Of a DNA stretch of 64,000 bases, positions 17,441-26,046 are shown piece after piece. This DNA comes from Salinispora mooreana (GTDB taxonomy: Bacteria; Actinomycetota; Actinomycetes; Mycobacteriales; Micromonosporaceae). The translations under genes and the position numbers were made by a program. Below the pieces are notes generated by a model. It was not told the DNA's origin. It saw only the letters and a program-made list of their open reading frames with translations, and did no database searches. The stretch spans positions 4,062,133 through 4,126,132 of the forward strand of contig NZ_KB900614.1 of the NCBI RefSeq assembly GCF_000379065.1. The letters run 5' to 3'. Position 1 is the stretch's first letter. Each line of letters opens with the position of its first letter.

Positions 17441-18300
17441 CACCGTACAATTCGCGATAGCCGTCGGTCCGCGAGCGGCTTCCCGCCGGTCTGGCAACCG
17501 GGGCAGTACTGAAGGCTGGAGTCAGCGAACGAGACCTCCCGTACGGCGTCGCCGCAGACCGGGCAGGGCAACCCGGTACGGGCATGTACCCGCAGGCCAG
17601 AGCGTTTCTCGCTTTTGAGCTCGGCGGCCCGTTGCCCCACTGACCGGGACACCGCGTCGCCGAGTACGTCCCGGGTCGCCGCGTGTAGGGTGGTGAGCTG
17701 TTCGTCGGTCAGCCGGGTGGTCAGCGCGAACGGTGACAGCCGCGCCGTGTGCAGGATCTCATCGGAGTACGCGTTACCCACCCCGGCGAGCACCGTCTGG
17801 TCGGTGAGTACCCCCTTGACCTGGCCCTTTCGGCTACGGAGCCGCTCGGCGAAGGTGGCCGGGTCCACGGCGAGCGCGTCTGGACCAAGCCGGGCCACGC
17901 CGGGCACCGCCGTCGGATCGGTCACCAGATAGACGGCGAGACTCTTCTGGGTGCCGGCCTCGGTCAGATCGAACCCGGAGCCGTCGTCGAGACGGGCCCG
18001 CAGCGCCACCGGGCCCTTCCCGGGGCGCAGCGGGGCGCGGGACGAGAACTCCTCCCGGAAGTGCAGCCATCCGGCGCGGGACAGGTGAACGAGCAGGTGC
18101 AGGTCAGCGCCGAGTACCAGGTCGAGGAACTTGCCGTGGCGCTGGGCGTCGGTGACCGGCTGGCCAGCCGCGGCCGTGATCGTCGGGTCGTACGTCTTCA
18201 GGGCGTTGATCGCCGAGATCTCCAGCCGGTCAACCTGGCGGCCGACGGCGCGTTGGCGCAGGTAGTCGGCGAGCGCCTCCACCTCTGGTAGTTCGGGCAC
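17440..18300 (-). CDS. Fpg/Nei-family DNA glycosylase
   Basis: A 286-residue base-excision repair enzyme. The GTG at 18300 gives the mature N-terminus PELPEVE, with the catalytic proline right after the initiator, which fixes the start. The DNA-binding lysine is in HGKFLDLVL, the H2TH motif is around VLAGVGNAYSDEIL, and the C-terminal zinc finger has two CxxC pairs (CPVC and CPGC). It removes oxidised bases and nicks the abasic site. The gene diverges from the GT4 gene with only 24 bases between starts, so the promoters overlap. Confidence 0.93.
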   Translation of the reverse strand: MPELPEVEALADYLRQRAVGRQVDRLEISAINALKTYDPTITAAAGQPVTDAQRHGKFLDLVLGADLHLLVHLSRAGWLHFREEFSSRAPLRPGKGPVALRARLDDGSGFDLTEAGTQKSLAVYLVTDPTAVPGVARLGPDALAVDPATFAERLRSRKGQVKGVLTDQTVLAGVGNAYSDEILHTARLSPFALTTRLTDEQLTTLHAATRDVLGDAVSRSVGQRAAELKSEKRSGLRVHARTGLPCPVCGDAVREVSFADSSLQYCPGCQTGGKPLADRRLSRIVR

Positions 18301-18310
18301 CCACCAACGG

Positions 18311-18316
18311 TAGCCT
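18311..18316 (+). promoter_or_regulatory. -10 element (TAGCCT) of an apparently leaderless promoter for the GT4 gene
   Basis: TAGCCT ends eight bases before ATG 18325, leaving no room for a ribosome binding site, so transcription would begin at or next to the start codon. No clear -35 is visible. The inference rests on spacing. Confidence 0.4.
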
Positions 18317-18324
18317 CCCATTCC

Positions 18325-19518
18325 ATGAAAATCGTGGTGGCGCACAACCGGTACCGGGAGGGTCAGCCGTCCGGCGAGAACACCATTGTCGACGCGGAGA
18401 TCGCCCAGTTAACCGCGGCCGGGGTCGAGGTGCTGCCGTTCCTGCGTAGCTCCGACGAGATCGCGTCGATGTCCCGGTCCGCGAAGGCGCTGCTGCCGAT
18501 CTCCCCGATCTACGCCCCGCGAGCTCAGCGGGAGCTGGGTCGCCTGCTTGCCGAGCATCGGCCGGACGTGCTGCACCTGCACAACCCGTATCCCCTGCTC
18601 TCGCCCTGGGTGGTGCGGACCGCGCACCGGTACGGCGTGCCGGTGGTGCAGACCGTGCACAACTACCGGCAGGTCTGCTCGTCCGGGCTGTACTTCCGGG
18701 ACGGCGCGATCTGCCAGGACTGCCGGGGGCGGGTGTTGGGCGTACCGGCGATCGTGCACCGCTGCTACCGGGGATCGCGGGCGCAGAGTGCGCTGATGGC
18801 GACGACGCTCGCGGCGCACCGGGGCACCTGGCGCTCGGTGGACCGGTTCATCGCGCTTACCACCTCGATCGCGGAGCACCTCCGGGACTACGGCATCCCG
18901 GAGCAACGGATCGTGGTGAAGCCGAACGCGATCCCCGACCCCGGTGCCCCGGCTCCGCTGGGCGCCGGCTTCCTCTTCCTCGGCCGGCTCAGCCCGGAGA
19001 AGGGGCTGGACCTGCTGCTGGAGGGCTGGCGTCGGCACCCGGACGGTGCGCTCGGCCCGCTCCGCGTCGCCGGTGACGGTGAGCTGCGGCCCCTGGTGGA
19101 GGAGGCGGCGGCCCAGCGGGCGGATGTGACCTTCCTCGGTCCGCTGGACCGGGACGGGGTGCACGCCGCCCTGGTGGCGAGCGCGGTGGTGCTGGCCACC
19201 TCCACCTGGCACGACGTGCTACCGACCGTGATCATCGAGGCGCTGGCCGCCGGTCGGCCGGTGCTCGGCACCGCCCTCGGCGGTATCCCGTTCCTGGTCG
19301 GTGCCGACACCCCGGAACCCGCCGGCTGGGTGGTGCCGCCGGACCCGACCACACTGGCCGCCGCGCTGCCAGCGGCAGCCGCCGACGCCGCCAGCCGGGC
19401 ACCGGCCGCCCGGGCCCGCTACGAGCGCACCTTCCACCCGGACGTGGTCACCCGGCGGCTGCTCGACATCTACGCCGACACCGCCCGTACGGCCGGGTCG
19501 GGCCACCGGTCAGCGTAG
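18325..19518 (+). CDS. Glycosyltransferase family 4 (GT-B fold)
   Basis: A 397-residue cytoplasmic enzyme. Its N-terminal domain contains DVLHLHNPYPLLSPWVVRTA and VVQTVHNYRQVCSSGLYFRDG; the C-terminal nucleotide-sugar domain has FLFLGRLSPEKGLDLLLEGW and the family EALAAGRPVLGTALGG motif. A cysteine-rich insertion (CQDCRGR...HRCYRGS) is typical of some capsule GT4 enzymes. It converges on the CDP-alcohol phosphotransferase gene with a 9-base overlap. The donor and acceptor are unknown; the neighbourhood suggests an envelope polymer. Confidence 0.92.
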   Translation: MKIVVAHNRYREGQPSGENTIVDAEIAQLTAAGVEVLPFLRSSDEIASMSRSAKALLPISPIYAPRAQRELGRLLAEHRPDVLHLHNPYPLLSPWVVRTAHRYGVPVVQTVHNYRQVCSSGLYFRDGAICQDCRGRVLGVPAIVHRCYRGSRAQSALMATTLAAHRGTWRSVDRFIALTTSIAEHLRDYGIPEQRIVVKPNAIPDPGAPAPLGAGFLFLGRLSPEKGLDLLLEGWRRHPDGALGPLRVAGDGELRPLVEEAAAQRADVTFLGPLDRDGVHAALVASAVVLATSTWHDVLPTVIIEALAAGRPVLGTALGGIPFLVGADTPEPAGWVVPPDPTTLAAALPAAAADAASRAPAARARYERTFHPDVVTRRLLDIYADTARTAGSGHRSA

Positions 19519-20226
19519 TGCGGACCGGGCGGCGAAGGCGATGCTGGCGAGTAGGAAACCGCCGTTGATCGCGGTGAAGGCGACGATCACCCAACCGGTC
19601 AGGCCGGGCGCGAAGAGCAGTACCAGCGCGGCAACGAAGATCACCGCGCCGTAGTCGCGGATCAGCTTCACCAGCCGCACCAGCAGCGAGGTCGAGGTGA
19701 CCATGCTGGTCGCGTTCGGCCCAACCTGCATCACCGAGGTGACCAGGTTGACCATCCAGGAACCGGCGAAGGCCGCGATCAGCCAGGCGGGGATCGACGG
19801 TGACTGCGCGACCGCGGTCACACTGAGTGCGGCGACCAGGGCGATCTGGGCCGCCACGTCGCACAGCACGTCCACCCGCGCCCCGGCCGCGCTGCCCTGA
19901 CCGGTGACCCGGGCGAGCTGCCCGTCCGCGCAGTCCAGCGCGTACGCCACCTGCCAGCCGACCAACGCCACCAGCCCGACCAGCCAGGCCGGTACCCGGC
20001 CCGCGGCGACCGGCTCAGCCAGCGTCGCTACGGCCACCGAGGTGATCAGGCCGAGAACCAGGTTGGTGATGCTCAGGGTGGTGGGCCGCAGCCCGAACCG
20101 GTGTGCGCCGCTGGCGAAGGCGGCCCCGATCCACTGGCTGACCGCCTCGCTGAACAGCCCGCCGCCCCGGTTGGTCCGGTAGAAGTCGGCCCTGGTCAGC
20201 CGGGACGGTTCAGCCAAGGTGCTCAC
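19510..20226 (-). CDS. CDP-alcohol phosphatidyltransferase family enzyme
   Basis: A 238-residue membrane enzyme with about five or six helices. The full family signature is present: DCADGQLARV, eight residues after AR a Gly, then Asp and Asp (ARVDVLCD), matching DGx2ARx8Gx3Dx3D. It displaces CMP from a CDP-linked alcohol with a second alcohol at the membrane. It overlaps the dehydrogenase gene upstream by 17 bases, so nucleotidyltransferase, dehydrogenase and phosphotransferase form one operon, probably for an activated polyol phosphate. Confidence 0.9.
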   Translation of the reverse strand: MSTLAEPSRLTRADFYRTNRGGGLFSEAVSQWIGAAFASGAHRFGLRPTTLSITNLVLGLITSVAVATLAEPVAAGRVPAWLVGLVALVGWQVAYALDCADGQLARVTGQGSAAGARVDVLCDVAAQIALVAALSVTAVAQSPSIPAWLIAAFAGSWMVNLVTSVMQVGPNATSMVTSTSLLVRLVKLIRDYGAVIFVAALVLLFAPGLTGWVIVAFTAINGGFLLASIAFAARSALR

Positions 20227-21277
20227 CGAGGGCGTTGAGACAGTCTCCCAATCGAGCCCGGAGCTCGTCGGTGGACAGGGCGAGGTGTTCGAGGATCGTG
20301 TAGCGGTCCGGCCGGGTCCGGGGCGCGAAGTGCACCGCCTCGACGAACTGCTCGTCGGTGAGGCCCAGGTCGGCCGGGCGGGTGGCCAGTCCGTGCCGGT
20401 GCAGGCAGCGGGCGAGTTGGCCGAACCGGTCCCGGTCGCCGTGCAGCCACGTGCAGAAGAGGGCCCCGAGCCCGACCTGCTCGCCGTGGGCGCTGGTGCC
20501 GGGCCAGAGGTGGTCGATAGCGTGTGAGATCTCGTGGTCGCCGCCGCTGGCCGGCCGGCTTGAACCGGAGATCGACATGGCGATGCCGCCGAGGATCAAC
20601 GCCTCCGCCAGCGTGGTGAGAAAGGCGTCGTCGGTGATTTTGCCGGGGTGGTTCAGCAGCGCCTCGGCGCCGGTCCGGGCCAGCGTCACGGCGAGTCCGT
20701 CGATCGGCTCGCCGCGCAGCTCGTGGGCGAGCTCCCAGTCGGCGCAGGCGTTGAGGTTGCTCACCGCGTCACCGATCCCGGCCTGGGTCTGCCGGTCCGG
20801 GCCGTGCTCGACGAAGTCCAGGTCGACCAAGACGGCGATCGGGATGTGCACCCCGTACGAGCCTTTGCCGCCGTCGTGGGTCAGCGATGCCACGGGGGAG
20901 GCGATGCCGTCGTTGGCGAGGCTGGTGGCGACCGTGACCATCGGGATGCCGTAGCGGGCAGCGGCGTACTTTGCGGTGTCGATCGTCCTGCCACCGCCGA
21001 TCCCGACCACCGCGTCGTAGTGCCGGCCGCGGAGCCGGTCGCCCAACTCGTTGGCGGCATCAACACTGCCCCCGGCCACCGTGAAGACATCGGCTGAGCC
21101 CAGCGTCGGCCGGCACAGCTCGGCGATCTTCTCTCCCTGTCCTGGGCCCACCACCACGGCCACGTCGCCGCCGGCGGAGATCCGCCGGTCGGCGAGGAGC
21201 TCACCGAGGTTGGCGACCGCGCCCCGGCGGACCTCGATGGCGAGCGGCGTGGCGACGGTACGGGCTAGTAACGGCAC
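20210..21277 (-). CDS. Iron-containing alcohol dehydrogenase family, sn-glycerol-1-phosphate dehydrogenase-like
   Basis: A 355-residue enzyme with the NAD(P)-binding GIGGGRTIDTAKYAA, the G1PDH/AraM-type segment PMVTVATSLANDGIASPVAS, and metal ligands in QAGIGDAVSN, GGDHEISHAID and SAHGEQVGLG. Relatives reduce dihydroxyacetone phosphate to sn-glycerol-1-phosphate, the archaeal lipid stereoisomer also made by Bacillus AraM. The product may feed the adjacent nucleotidyltransferase and CDP-alcohol phosphotransferase. It overlaps both neighbours (17 and 13 bases). The actual polyol is unproved. Confidence 0.85.
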   Translation of the reverse strand: MPLLARTVATPLAIEVRRGAVANLGELLADRRISAGGDVAVVVGPGQGEKIAELCRPTLGSADVFTVAGGSVDAANELGDRLRGRHYDAVVGIGGGRTIDTAKYAAARYGIPMVTVATSLANDGIASPVASLTHDGGKGSYGVHIPIAVLVDLDFVEHGPDRQTQAGIGDAVSNLNACADWELAHELRGEPIDGLAVTLARTGAEALLNHPGKITDDAFLTTLAEALILGGIAMSISGSSRPASGGDHEISHAIDHLWPGTSAHGEQVGLGALFCTWLHGDRDRFGQLARCLHRHGLATRPADLGLTDEQFVEAVHFAPRTRPDRYTILEHLALSTDELRARLGDCLNALGEHLG

Positions 21278-21996
21278 GCGATCTCCCGAGCCCGTGCAAG
21301 GTCGTCGTGGTTGTCGACCTCGACCCAGGCGACATCCCCGATCGGCGCCCCACGTACCTCGCCACCTCGGTTGGCGAACTCCTGGTAGCCGTCCTCGTAG
21401 TAGCGGTTCGGGTCGTGGCGCCAGGTTGCCTCCAGCGCGTCGGCGAGCGCCTCGGCGACGTGCGGTTCGATCAGCGTCGCCCCGATGTACTCCCCGCGGG
21501 CCTCGTGCGGGTCCATCAGCTTGGTGATCCGGGTGAGCTGGCCGTCGGCGTCGAAGGTGGTCTTCATCTCCTCCTCGGCCAGCGGCTTGATCGTGTCGAT
21601 CGCCAGCAGGATCCCCGGCCCGCGCTCGGCGAGCAGGGTCTTCTCCACGCTCACCGGGTGGACGGTGTCCCCGTTGACCAGCAGGACCCCGCGGGCGAAC
21701 CAGCTACGGGCCAGCCAGAGCGAGTACGCGTTGTTCCACTCCTCGGCCCGGTCGTTGGATACCAGGGTGAGCGTGACGCCGTACTTCTGTTCCAGGTCCG
21801 CCTTGCGTTCCCGAACCGCGTCGGCGGCGTAGCCGACCACGACGACGATCTCGGTGAGTCCGACCTCAGCCAGGTTGCGGAGCGCAATGTCGAGGATGGT
21901 GGTCGCGCCATCAACCGGTACCAGCGCCTTCGGCAGGGTGTCGGTGTGTGGGCGCAGGCGGCGTCCGGCGCCGGCTGCCAGCACCATTCCGACCAT
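21265..21996 (-). CDS. Sugar-phosphate/polyol-phosphate nucleotidyltransferase (phosphocholine cytidylyltransferase-like)
   Basis: A 243-residue NTP transferase. The nucleotide-binding signature MVLAAGAGRRLRPHTDTLPK is at the N-terminus, followed by GYAADAVRERK and the metal-binding LLVNGDTVH. I start at ATG 21996, since homologous proteins begin right at this motif; the open frame extends upstream but with composition unlike protein. It is the first gene of the cassette with the dehydrogenase and CDP-alcohol phosphotransferase and probably makes the CDP-activated intermediate. Nucleotide choice (CTP) is inferred from the neighbours. Confidence 0.88.
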   Translation of the reverse strand: MVGMVLAAGAGRRLRPHTDTLPKALVPVDGATTILDIALRNLAEVGLTEIVVVVGYAADAVRERKADLEQKYGVTLTLVSNDRAEEWNNAYSLWLARSWFARGVLLVNGDTVHPVSVEKTLLAERGPGILLAIDTIKPLAEEEMKTTFDADGQLTRITKLMDPHEARGEYIGATLIEPHVAEALADALEATWRHDPNRYYEDGYQEFANRGGEVRGAPIGDVAWVEVDNHDDLARAREIACRY

Positions 21997-22220
21997 TCCA
22001 GCATCATTGTGTGTTCGTTCGGCTGTCACCGGAGGAGGATAGCGCCGTCGATTGGCGCTCCTGTGGGCAACCGGACCGCTAGTGGGTAGGTAGCGCCGGG
22101 CTACCGGCGTCGCTCGACCAGAGCGGCTGTTCGGATCGCATGCGGCAGGCTTGTCCTGCAAACACACTGGGTGCACCATGTTCTTACCGAGTGCCACCAT
22201 TTCGCAGGGGTTGATGTGTG

Positions 22221-22610
22221 ATGCAGGTTCGGGAAGTGATGTCCAGCCAGGTTTTGGTGGTCGGCCCGGAGCACACGCTCCGGCAGGCGGCGCACATGAT
22301 GTCGGAGCGGGGCATCGGGTCGGCGGTCGTGATCGATCCGGAGTCCGAAGGCATCGGGATCATGACCGAGCGGGACCTGCTCAACGCGATCGGGCGCGGG
22401 CTGGACTGTGACACCGAGCGGACCGGAGCGCACCTGACCTGGGATGTGGTGTACGCGGGGCCGGAGTGGACGGTCGAGGAAGCGGCGACCGCGATGGCCC
22501 GGGGCGGGTTTCGGCACCTGGTGGTGCTCGACGGGCGCGAGGTGGCCGGGGTGATCTCGCTCCGTGACGTCGTCCGGGTCTGGGCGACCGAACGGGTCGT
22601 CCCCGGGTGA
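22221..22610 (+). CDS. Protein with two CBS domains
   Basis: A 129-residue protein made almost wholly of two CBS domains: residues about 1-60 (VREVMSSQVLVVGPEHTLRQ, GIGIMTERDLLNAIG) and 68-125 (TVEEAATAMARGGFRHLVVL, VAGVISLRDVVRVWA). Such stand-alone pairs bind adenosine nucleotides and regulate partners. GTG 22218 lies one codon upstream of ATG 22221; AGGGG at 22206-22210 suits the ATG. No partner is evident nearby. Confidence 0.92.
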   Translation: MQVREVMSSQVLVVGPEHTLRQAAHMMSERGIGSAVVIDPESEGIGIMTERDLLNAIGRGLDCDTERTGAHLTWDVVYAGPEWTVEEAATAMARGGFRHLVVLDGREVAGVISLRDVVRVWATERVVPG

Positions 22611-22681
22611 GGTCGGTCACCCTTCCGGTGGCACCGCAGTGGCACTCGTCGTGCCGTCGGCGGATCCGCTGCCGTCTTCCG

Positions 22682-22687
22682 TAGGCT
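22682..22687 (+). promoter_or_regulatory. -10 element (TAGGCT) of a leaderless promoter for the aminotransferase
   Basis: TAGGCT ends eight bases before ATG 22696 and no ribosome binding site lies between them, consistent with transcription starting at the initiation codon, a common actinomycete arrangement. Confidence 0.45.
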
Positions 22688-22695
22688 GAACAGCC

Positions 22696-23790
22696 ATGAC
22701 CGCCCAGCAGTTGATCTCCTTCGCCCGTGGCGCTCCCTCGTTGGACATCGTCGATGTCGAGGGGCTGAAGGCCGCCGCCGTCCGTGCGTTCGACGCCGAC
22801 CCCGCCGGTGTGACGGCGTACGGTCCCTCCGCCGGTTACCTTCCGTTGCGCGAGTGGATCGCGCAGAAGCACGGCGTCGGGGTGGACCAGGTCCTGGTGA
22901 CCAACGGCTCGTTGCAGGCCGACGCGTTCCTCTTCGACCACCTGATCCGACCCGGTGACGCGGTGGTGGTGGAGCGCCCGACCTACGACCGGACCCTGCT
23001 GAACCTGCGGCGGATGGGCAGTGAGCTGCACGGGATCACCATCCAGCCGGACGGTCTGGACACCTCCGAGCTGCGTAAGCTGCTGGAGTCCGGGGTGCGT
23101 CCACGGCTGGCGCACATCATCCCGAACTACCAGAACCCGGCCGGGGTGACGCTGAGTCTCGACAAGCGGCGGGAGCTCCTCGACCTCGCCGTCGAGTTCG
23201 AATTCACGATTTTTGAGGATGACCCGTACGCCGACGTCCGGTTCCGTGGTGAGGCACTGCCCTCGATGCTGTCGTTGGACACCCACAACCGGGTGGTCCA
23301 CGCCTCCAGCTTCACCAAGACGGTCTGCCCGGGCGTGCGGGTCGGCTACCTGGTCGGGCCGGCAGACCTGATCGCCGACATCGCGAGGAAGGCGACCAAC
23401 CTCTACATCTCGCCGGGCATGGTCTCCGAGGCGACCGTGCACCAGTTCTGCGTCTCCGGGGACATCGATCGCTCGATCGCCACGGTGCGTCGGGCCCTCG
23501 GCGAGCGGGCCCAGGCGCTGGCCGAGGCGTTGCGGCGGCACCTCCCGGAGTCCCAGTTCGTCGAGCCGGACGGCGGCTACTTCCTATGGGTGGAGTTGCC
23601 GGAGGACGTCGAGGTGGACCGGCTGGCTCCGGCTGCGGCGGAGCGCGGGGTAGCCGTCGTGAAGGGCAGTGACTTCGTGCTCGATGGTGGGCAGCACGCG
23701 CTGCGGCTGGCGTACTCGGCGGTGACCGTGGACCAGTTCGACGAGGGCGCGCGCCGACTCGCGGCGGCGATGGCGGCCGTACGCGGCTGA
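22696..23790 (+). CDS. PLP-dependent aminotransferase, class I/II
   Basis: A 364-residue fold-type I aminotransferase. Motifs include ITNGS-like VTNGSLQADAF, the cofactor-stacking IIPNYQNPAGVTLS, and the Schiff-base lysine in ASSFTKTVCPGVRVGYL (about residue 206), with a C-terminal arginine in ALRLAYSAV. It resembles the catalytic part of MocR proteins and LysN-type 2-aminoadipate aminotransferases without a GntR DNA-binding domain. The substrate is uncertain. It appears to have its own leaderless promoter. Confidence 0.92.
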   Translation: MTAQQLISFARGAPSLDIVDVEGLKAAAVRAFDADPAGVTAYGPSAGYLPLREWIAQKHGVGVDQVLVTNGSLQADAFLFDHLIRPGDAVVVERPTYDRTLLNLRRMGSELHGITIQPDGLDTSELRKLLESGVRPRLAHIIPNYQNPAGVTLSLDKRRELLDLAVEFEFTIFEDDPYADVRFRGEALPSMLSLDTHNRVVHASSFTKTVCPGVRVGYLVGPADLIADIARKATNLYISPGMVSEATVHQFCVSGDIDRSIATVRRALGERAQALAEALRRHLPESQFVEPDGGYFLWVELPEDVEVDRLAPAAAERGVAVVKGSDFVLDGGQHALRLAYSAVTVDQFDEGARRLAAAMAAVRG

Positions 23791-23912
23791 CCTCCCACCC
23801 ACGCCGGGCTGGCTCGAGGTGGCCGGCCCGGCGCTCGCCCCGGCCCTGCGGCATCGGCGTTGACCCGGTCGACGGCGTACGCTGCAACGCGTCGTCGAGC
23901 GGGGAGGGTGCG

Positions 23913-25061
23913 ATGGCGGACCGGCCGCGGCGCGGGCCCAGGGTCACCCGGTCGAGTGGTCGGGTGATCCGACCGCGGGACTGGGCAGCCCCGATGCGGG
24001 CGATGACCCGCCGGCTCAGCTCCGACAGCGCCGCCGGGCCGCCGGTGCCGGCCGTGCCCCACGATGCGGTCGTTGACTGCGCGCTCTACCTGGACGGGGA
24101 GCGGCAACCCGGCCACTGGCACCACGCCGAGGCGCTGGCGGCGGCTCGCCGGGCGGGCAACGGCTTCGTCTGGCTCGGCCTGCACGAGCCCCGCCTGGCC
24201 CAGATGACCGAGATCGCGGCCACCTACGGCCTGCACGAACTGGCCGTCGAGGATGCGGTCAAAGCCCAGCAGCGGCCCAAGCTGGAGCAGTTCGGTGCGG
24301 TGAGCTTCCTGGTGCTACGCACCGCCCACTACCGCGACCGGGCCGAGTTGACCGAGCACTCCGAGGTCGTCGAGACCGGCCAGGTACTGCTCTTCATCGG
24401 CCCGAATTTCCTGGTCAGTGTCCGGCACGGGGACGCCTGCCGGTTGGCGCCGGTACGGGCCGACCTGGAGGCGAGGGGGGAACTGCTGCCGCACGGCCCG
24501 TGGGCGGTGGCGTACGCGGTGACCGACCGGGTGGTTGACCACTACCTGGAGGTCGCCGACCGGCTGGAGGACGACCTGGACACGCTCGAGGACGACGTCT
24601 TCGACCGCCGGCAGGGCGACGATCGGATCCAGCGGATCTACCAGGTGAAGCGGGAACTGGTCGAGTTCAAGCGGGCGGTGATGCCGCTTCAGCGTCCGCT
24701 CCTGCGGATCACCGCCGAGCACAACCGTGAGGTGCCGGAGGAGATCCGTCGGTACTTCGGCGATGTGCAGGACCACCTCAGCCGTACCGTTGAGCAGGTC
24801 AACTCCTACGATGACCTGCTCAACTCAATCCTCCAGACGCGGCTGGCCCAGGTCACCGTTGACCAGAACAACGACATGCGCAAGATCGCGGCCTGGGCGG
24901 CCATCGCAGCGGTCTGGACCGCCATCGCCGGCATCTACGGGATGAACTTCGAGTTCATGCCGGAGCTGGGGTGGATCTACGGCTACCCCACGGTGCTGGC
25001 CCTGATGCTCGGGGTCAGCTTGGCGCTGTACCGCTGGTTCCGCCGGCACGGCTGGCTCTGA
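23913..25061 (+). CDS. CorA-like Mg2+/Co2+ transporter
   Basis: A 382-residue protein with a long soluble N-terminal funnel domain and two C-terminal transmembrane helices. The diagnostic YGMNFEFMPEL lies between them (GMN motif, selectivity filter of CorA), and the protein ends with a basic RWFRRHGWL tail. It forms pentameric divalent-cation channels in the cytoplasmic membrane. The ATG is preceded by GGGGAGGGTGCG. No regulatory element for magnesium is apparent upstream. Confidence 0.94.
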   Translation: MADRPRRGPRVTRSSGRVIRPRDWAAPMRAMTRRLSSDSAAGPPVPAVPHDAVVDCALYLDGERQPGHWHHAEALAAARRAGNGFVWLGLHEPRLAQMTEIAATYGLHELAVEDAVKAQQRPKLEQFGAVSFLVLRTAHYRDRAELTEHSEVVETGQVLLFIGPNFLVSVRHGDACRLAPVRADLEARGELLPHGPWAVAYAVTDRVVDHYLEVADRLEDDLDTLEDDVFDRRQGDDRIQRIYQVKRELVEFKRAVMPLQRPLLRITAEHNREVPEEIRRYFGDVQDHLSRTVEQVNSYDDLLNSILQTRLAQVTVDQNNDMRKIAAWAAIAAVWTAIAGIYGMNFEFMPELGWIYGYPTVLALMLGVSLALYRWFRRHGWL

Positions 25062-25068
25062 CCCTGGG

Positions 25069-25929
25069 TCAGCGGCGACCGTTCTTCATGGCCTTGGAGA
25101 GGTCGTTGGTGGGTCGGCCAGTGGAGCTCTTGCCCTCGGTCGTCGCGGGAACCTTGCCCTCGGTCGTCGCGGGGACCTTGTCGGCCGGCGTCGCGGGGAT
25201 CTTCTCGGTCGGCGTCGCGGCGGACCGCCGGCCGGAGTTGGCCTTGGCGGTGCTGCCGGCTGCTCCACCGCTGGTGCCGCCCGCCGCCGTGCCACCGCCC
25301 TCTGCGCCACCGGTCGCCGGGCCCGCCGGTGTGGCGGCATCCCCGGTCGTGGTCGGTGCCGGGGCGGCCTGCTCGGCCGGGGTTCGGGTGGTGACCTCGA
25401 TCATGTCCATCTCGGCCTGCATCGGCTCCAGGCTGGGGACCGGGTCGTACTCGACCCACTCTCGCCGTTCGTAGCGGCGTCGCAACGCCATCGCGCCGAC
25501 CAGCCCCACCACGGCGCTGGCCGCCAGCAGGCCGGCCGTCCTGCCCCGACCGGACCGCTTCTTCGCGCGGGTCGCCCGCACCTTCTTCGCCTTCTTCGCC
25601 TGCACCTGCTTACTGGCGGCGGTTGACCTGCCAGCGCCGGCCCTCCGTCCGGCGGCGGCCCGGCCGGCCGCCTCCGCCTGGGCCTCGCGGACGGCGATGG
25701 CCAGTGGTGCCAGCGCCGCCACGGTCGACACGTAGCCACTCGCCGCCCGGTCTCGCATGACCAGCGCGGTCGGCGTAACAGCGCTGCGGGCCGCCCGCAC
25801 CCGTGGGCCGACCGTGGCGCCGGCGCCGTTCGTGGCGTGCCCCGCCGCCCGCTTCAGGTGACCGTAGCTTCGACCAAGCTCGATCTTGGCAAGTTGGCTC
25901 TGGGTCTTGCGCCGCCCGTTTCCAAACAC
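25069..25929 (-). CDS. Uncharacterised single-span membrane protein with basic and low-complexity regions
   Basis: A 286-residue protein I do not recognise. GTG 25929 follows an excellent GAGGAGGTGGGACC ribosome binding site, which fixes the start. The N-terminus is basic (about residues 1-130, ending with the Lys-rich KQVQAKKAKKVRATRAKKR). One hydrophobic helix follows (AGLLAASAVVGLVGAMAL, about 135-153), then an acidic/Ala/Pro-rich tail with four 8-residue repeats of the form K-V-P-A-T-T-E-G. It stands alone, convergent with corA. DNA or envelope association is conceivable from the Lys-rich stretch but speculative. Confidence 0.8.
   Translation of the reverse strand: MFGNGRRKTQSQLAKIELGRSYGHLKRAAGHATNGAGATVGPRVRAARSAVTPTALVMRDRAASGYVSTVAALAPLAIAVREAQAEAAGRAAAGRRAGAGRSTAASKQVQAKKAKKVRATRAKKRSGRGRTAGLLAASAVVGLVGAMALRRRYERREWVEYDPVPSLEPMQAEMDMIEVTTRTPAEQAAPAPTTTGDAATPAGPATGGAEGGGTAAGGTSGGAAGSTAKANSGRRSAATPTEKIPATPADKVPATTEGKVPATTEGKSSTGRPTNDLSKAMKNGRR
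25131..25206. repeat. 24-base tandem repeats encoding KVPATTEG-like units
   Basis: TGCCCTCGGTCGTCGCGGG recurs at a 24-base period (at 25131 and 25155), with two more diverged copies to the right. In frame they give KIPATPAD/KVPATTEG-type octapeptides in the C-terminal tail of the membrane protein. Confidence 0.85.
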
Positions 25930-26046
25930 GGTCCCACCTCCTCGGAGTTGTCCCTTCGTCATCCTCCACCTTTGGATGCCTCCGCATGGCCAGATCGGGC
26001 ACATGGGAGGATCCGCATGGAACTGAACAACGAGTGAGGAGTACCC

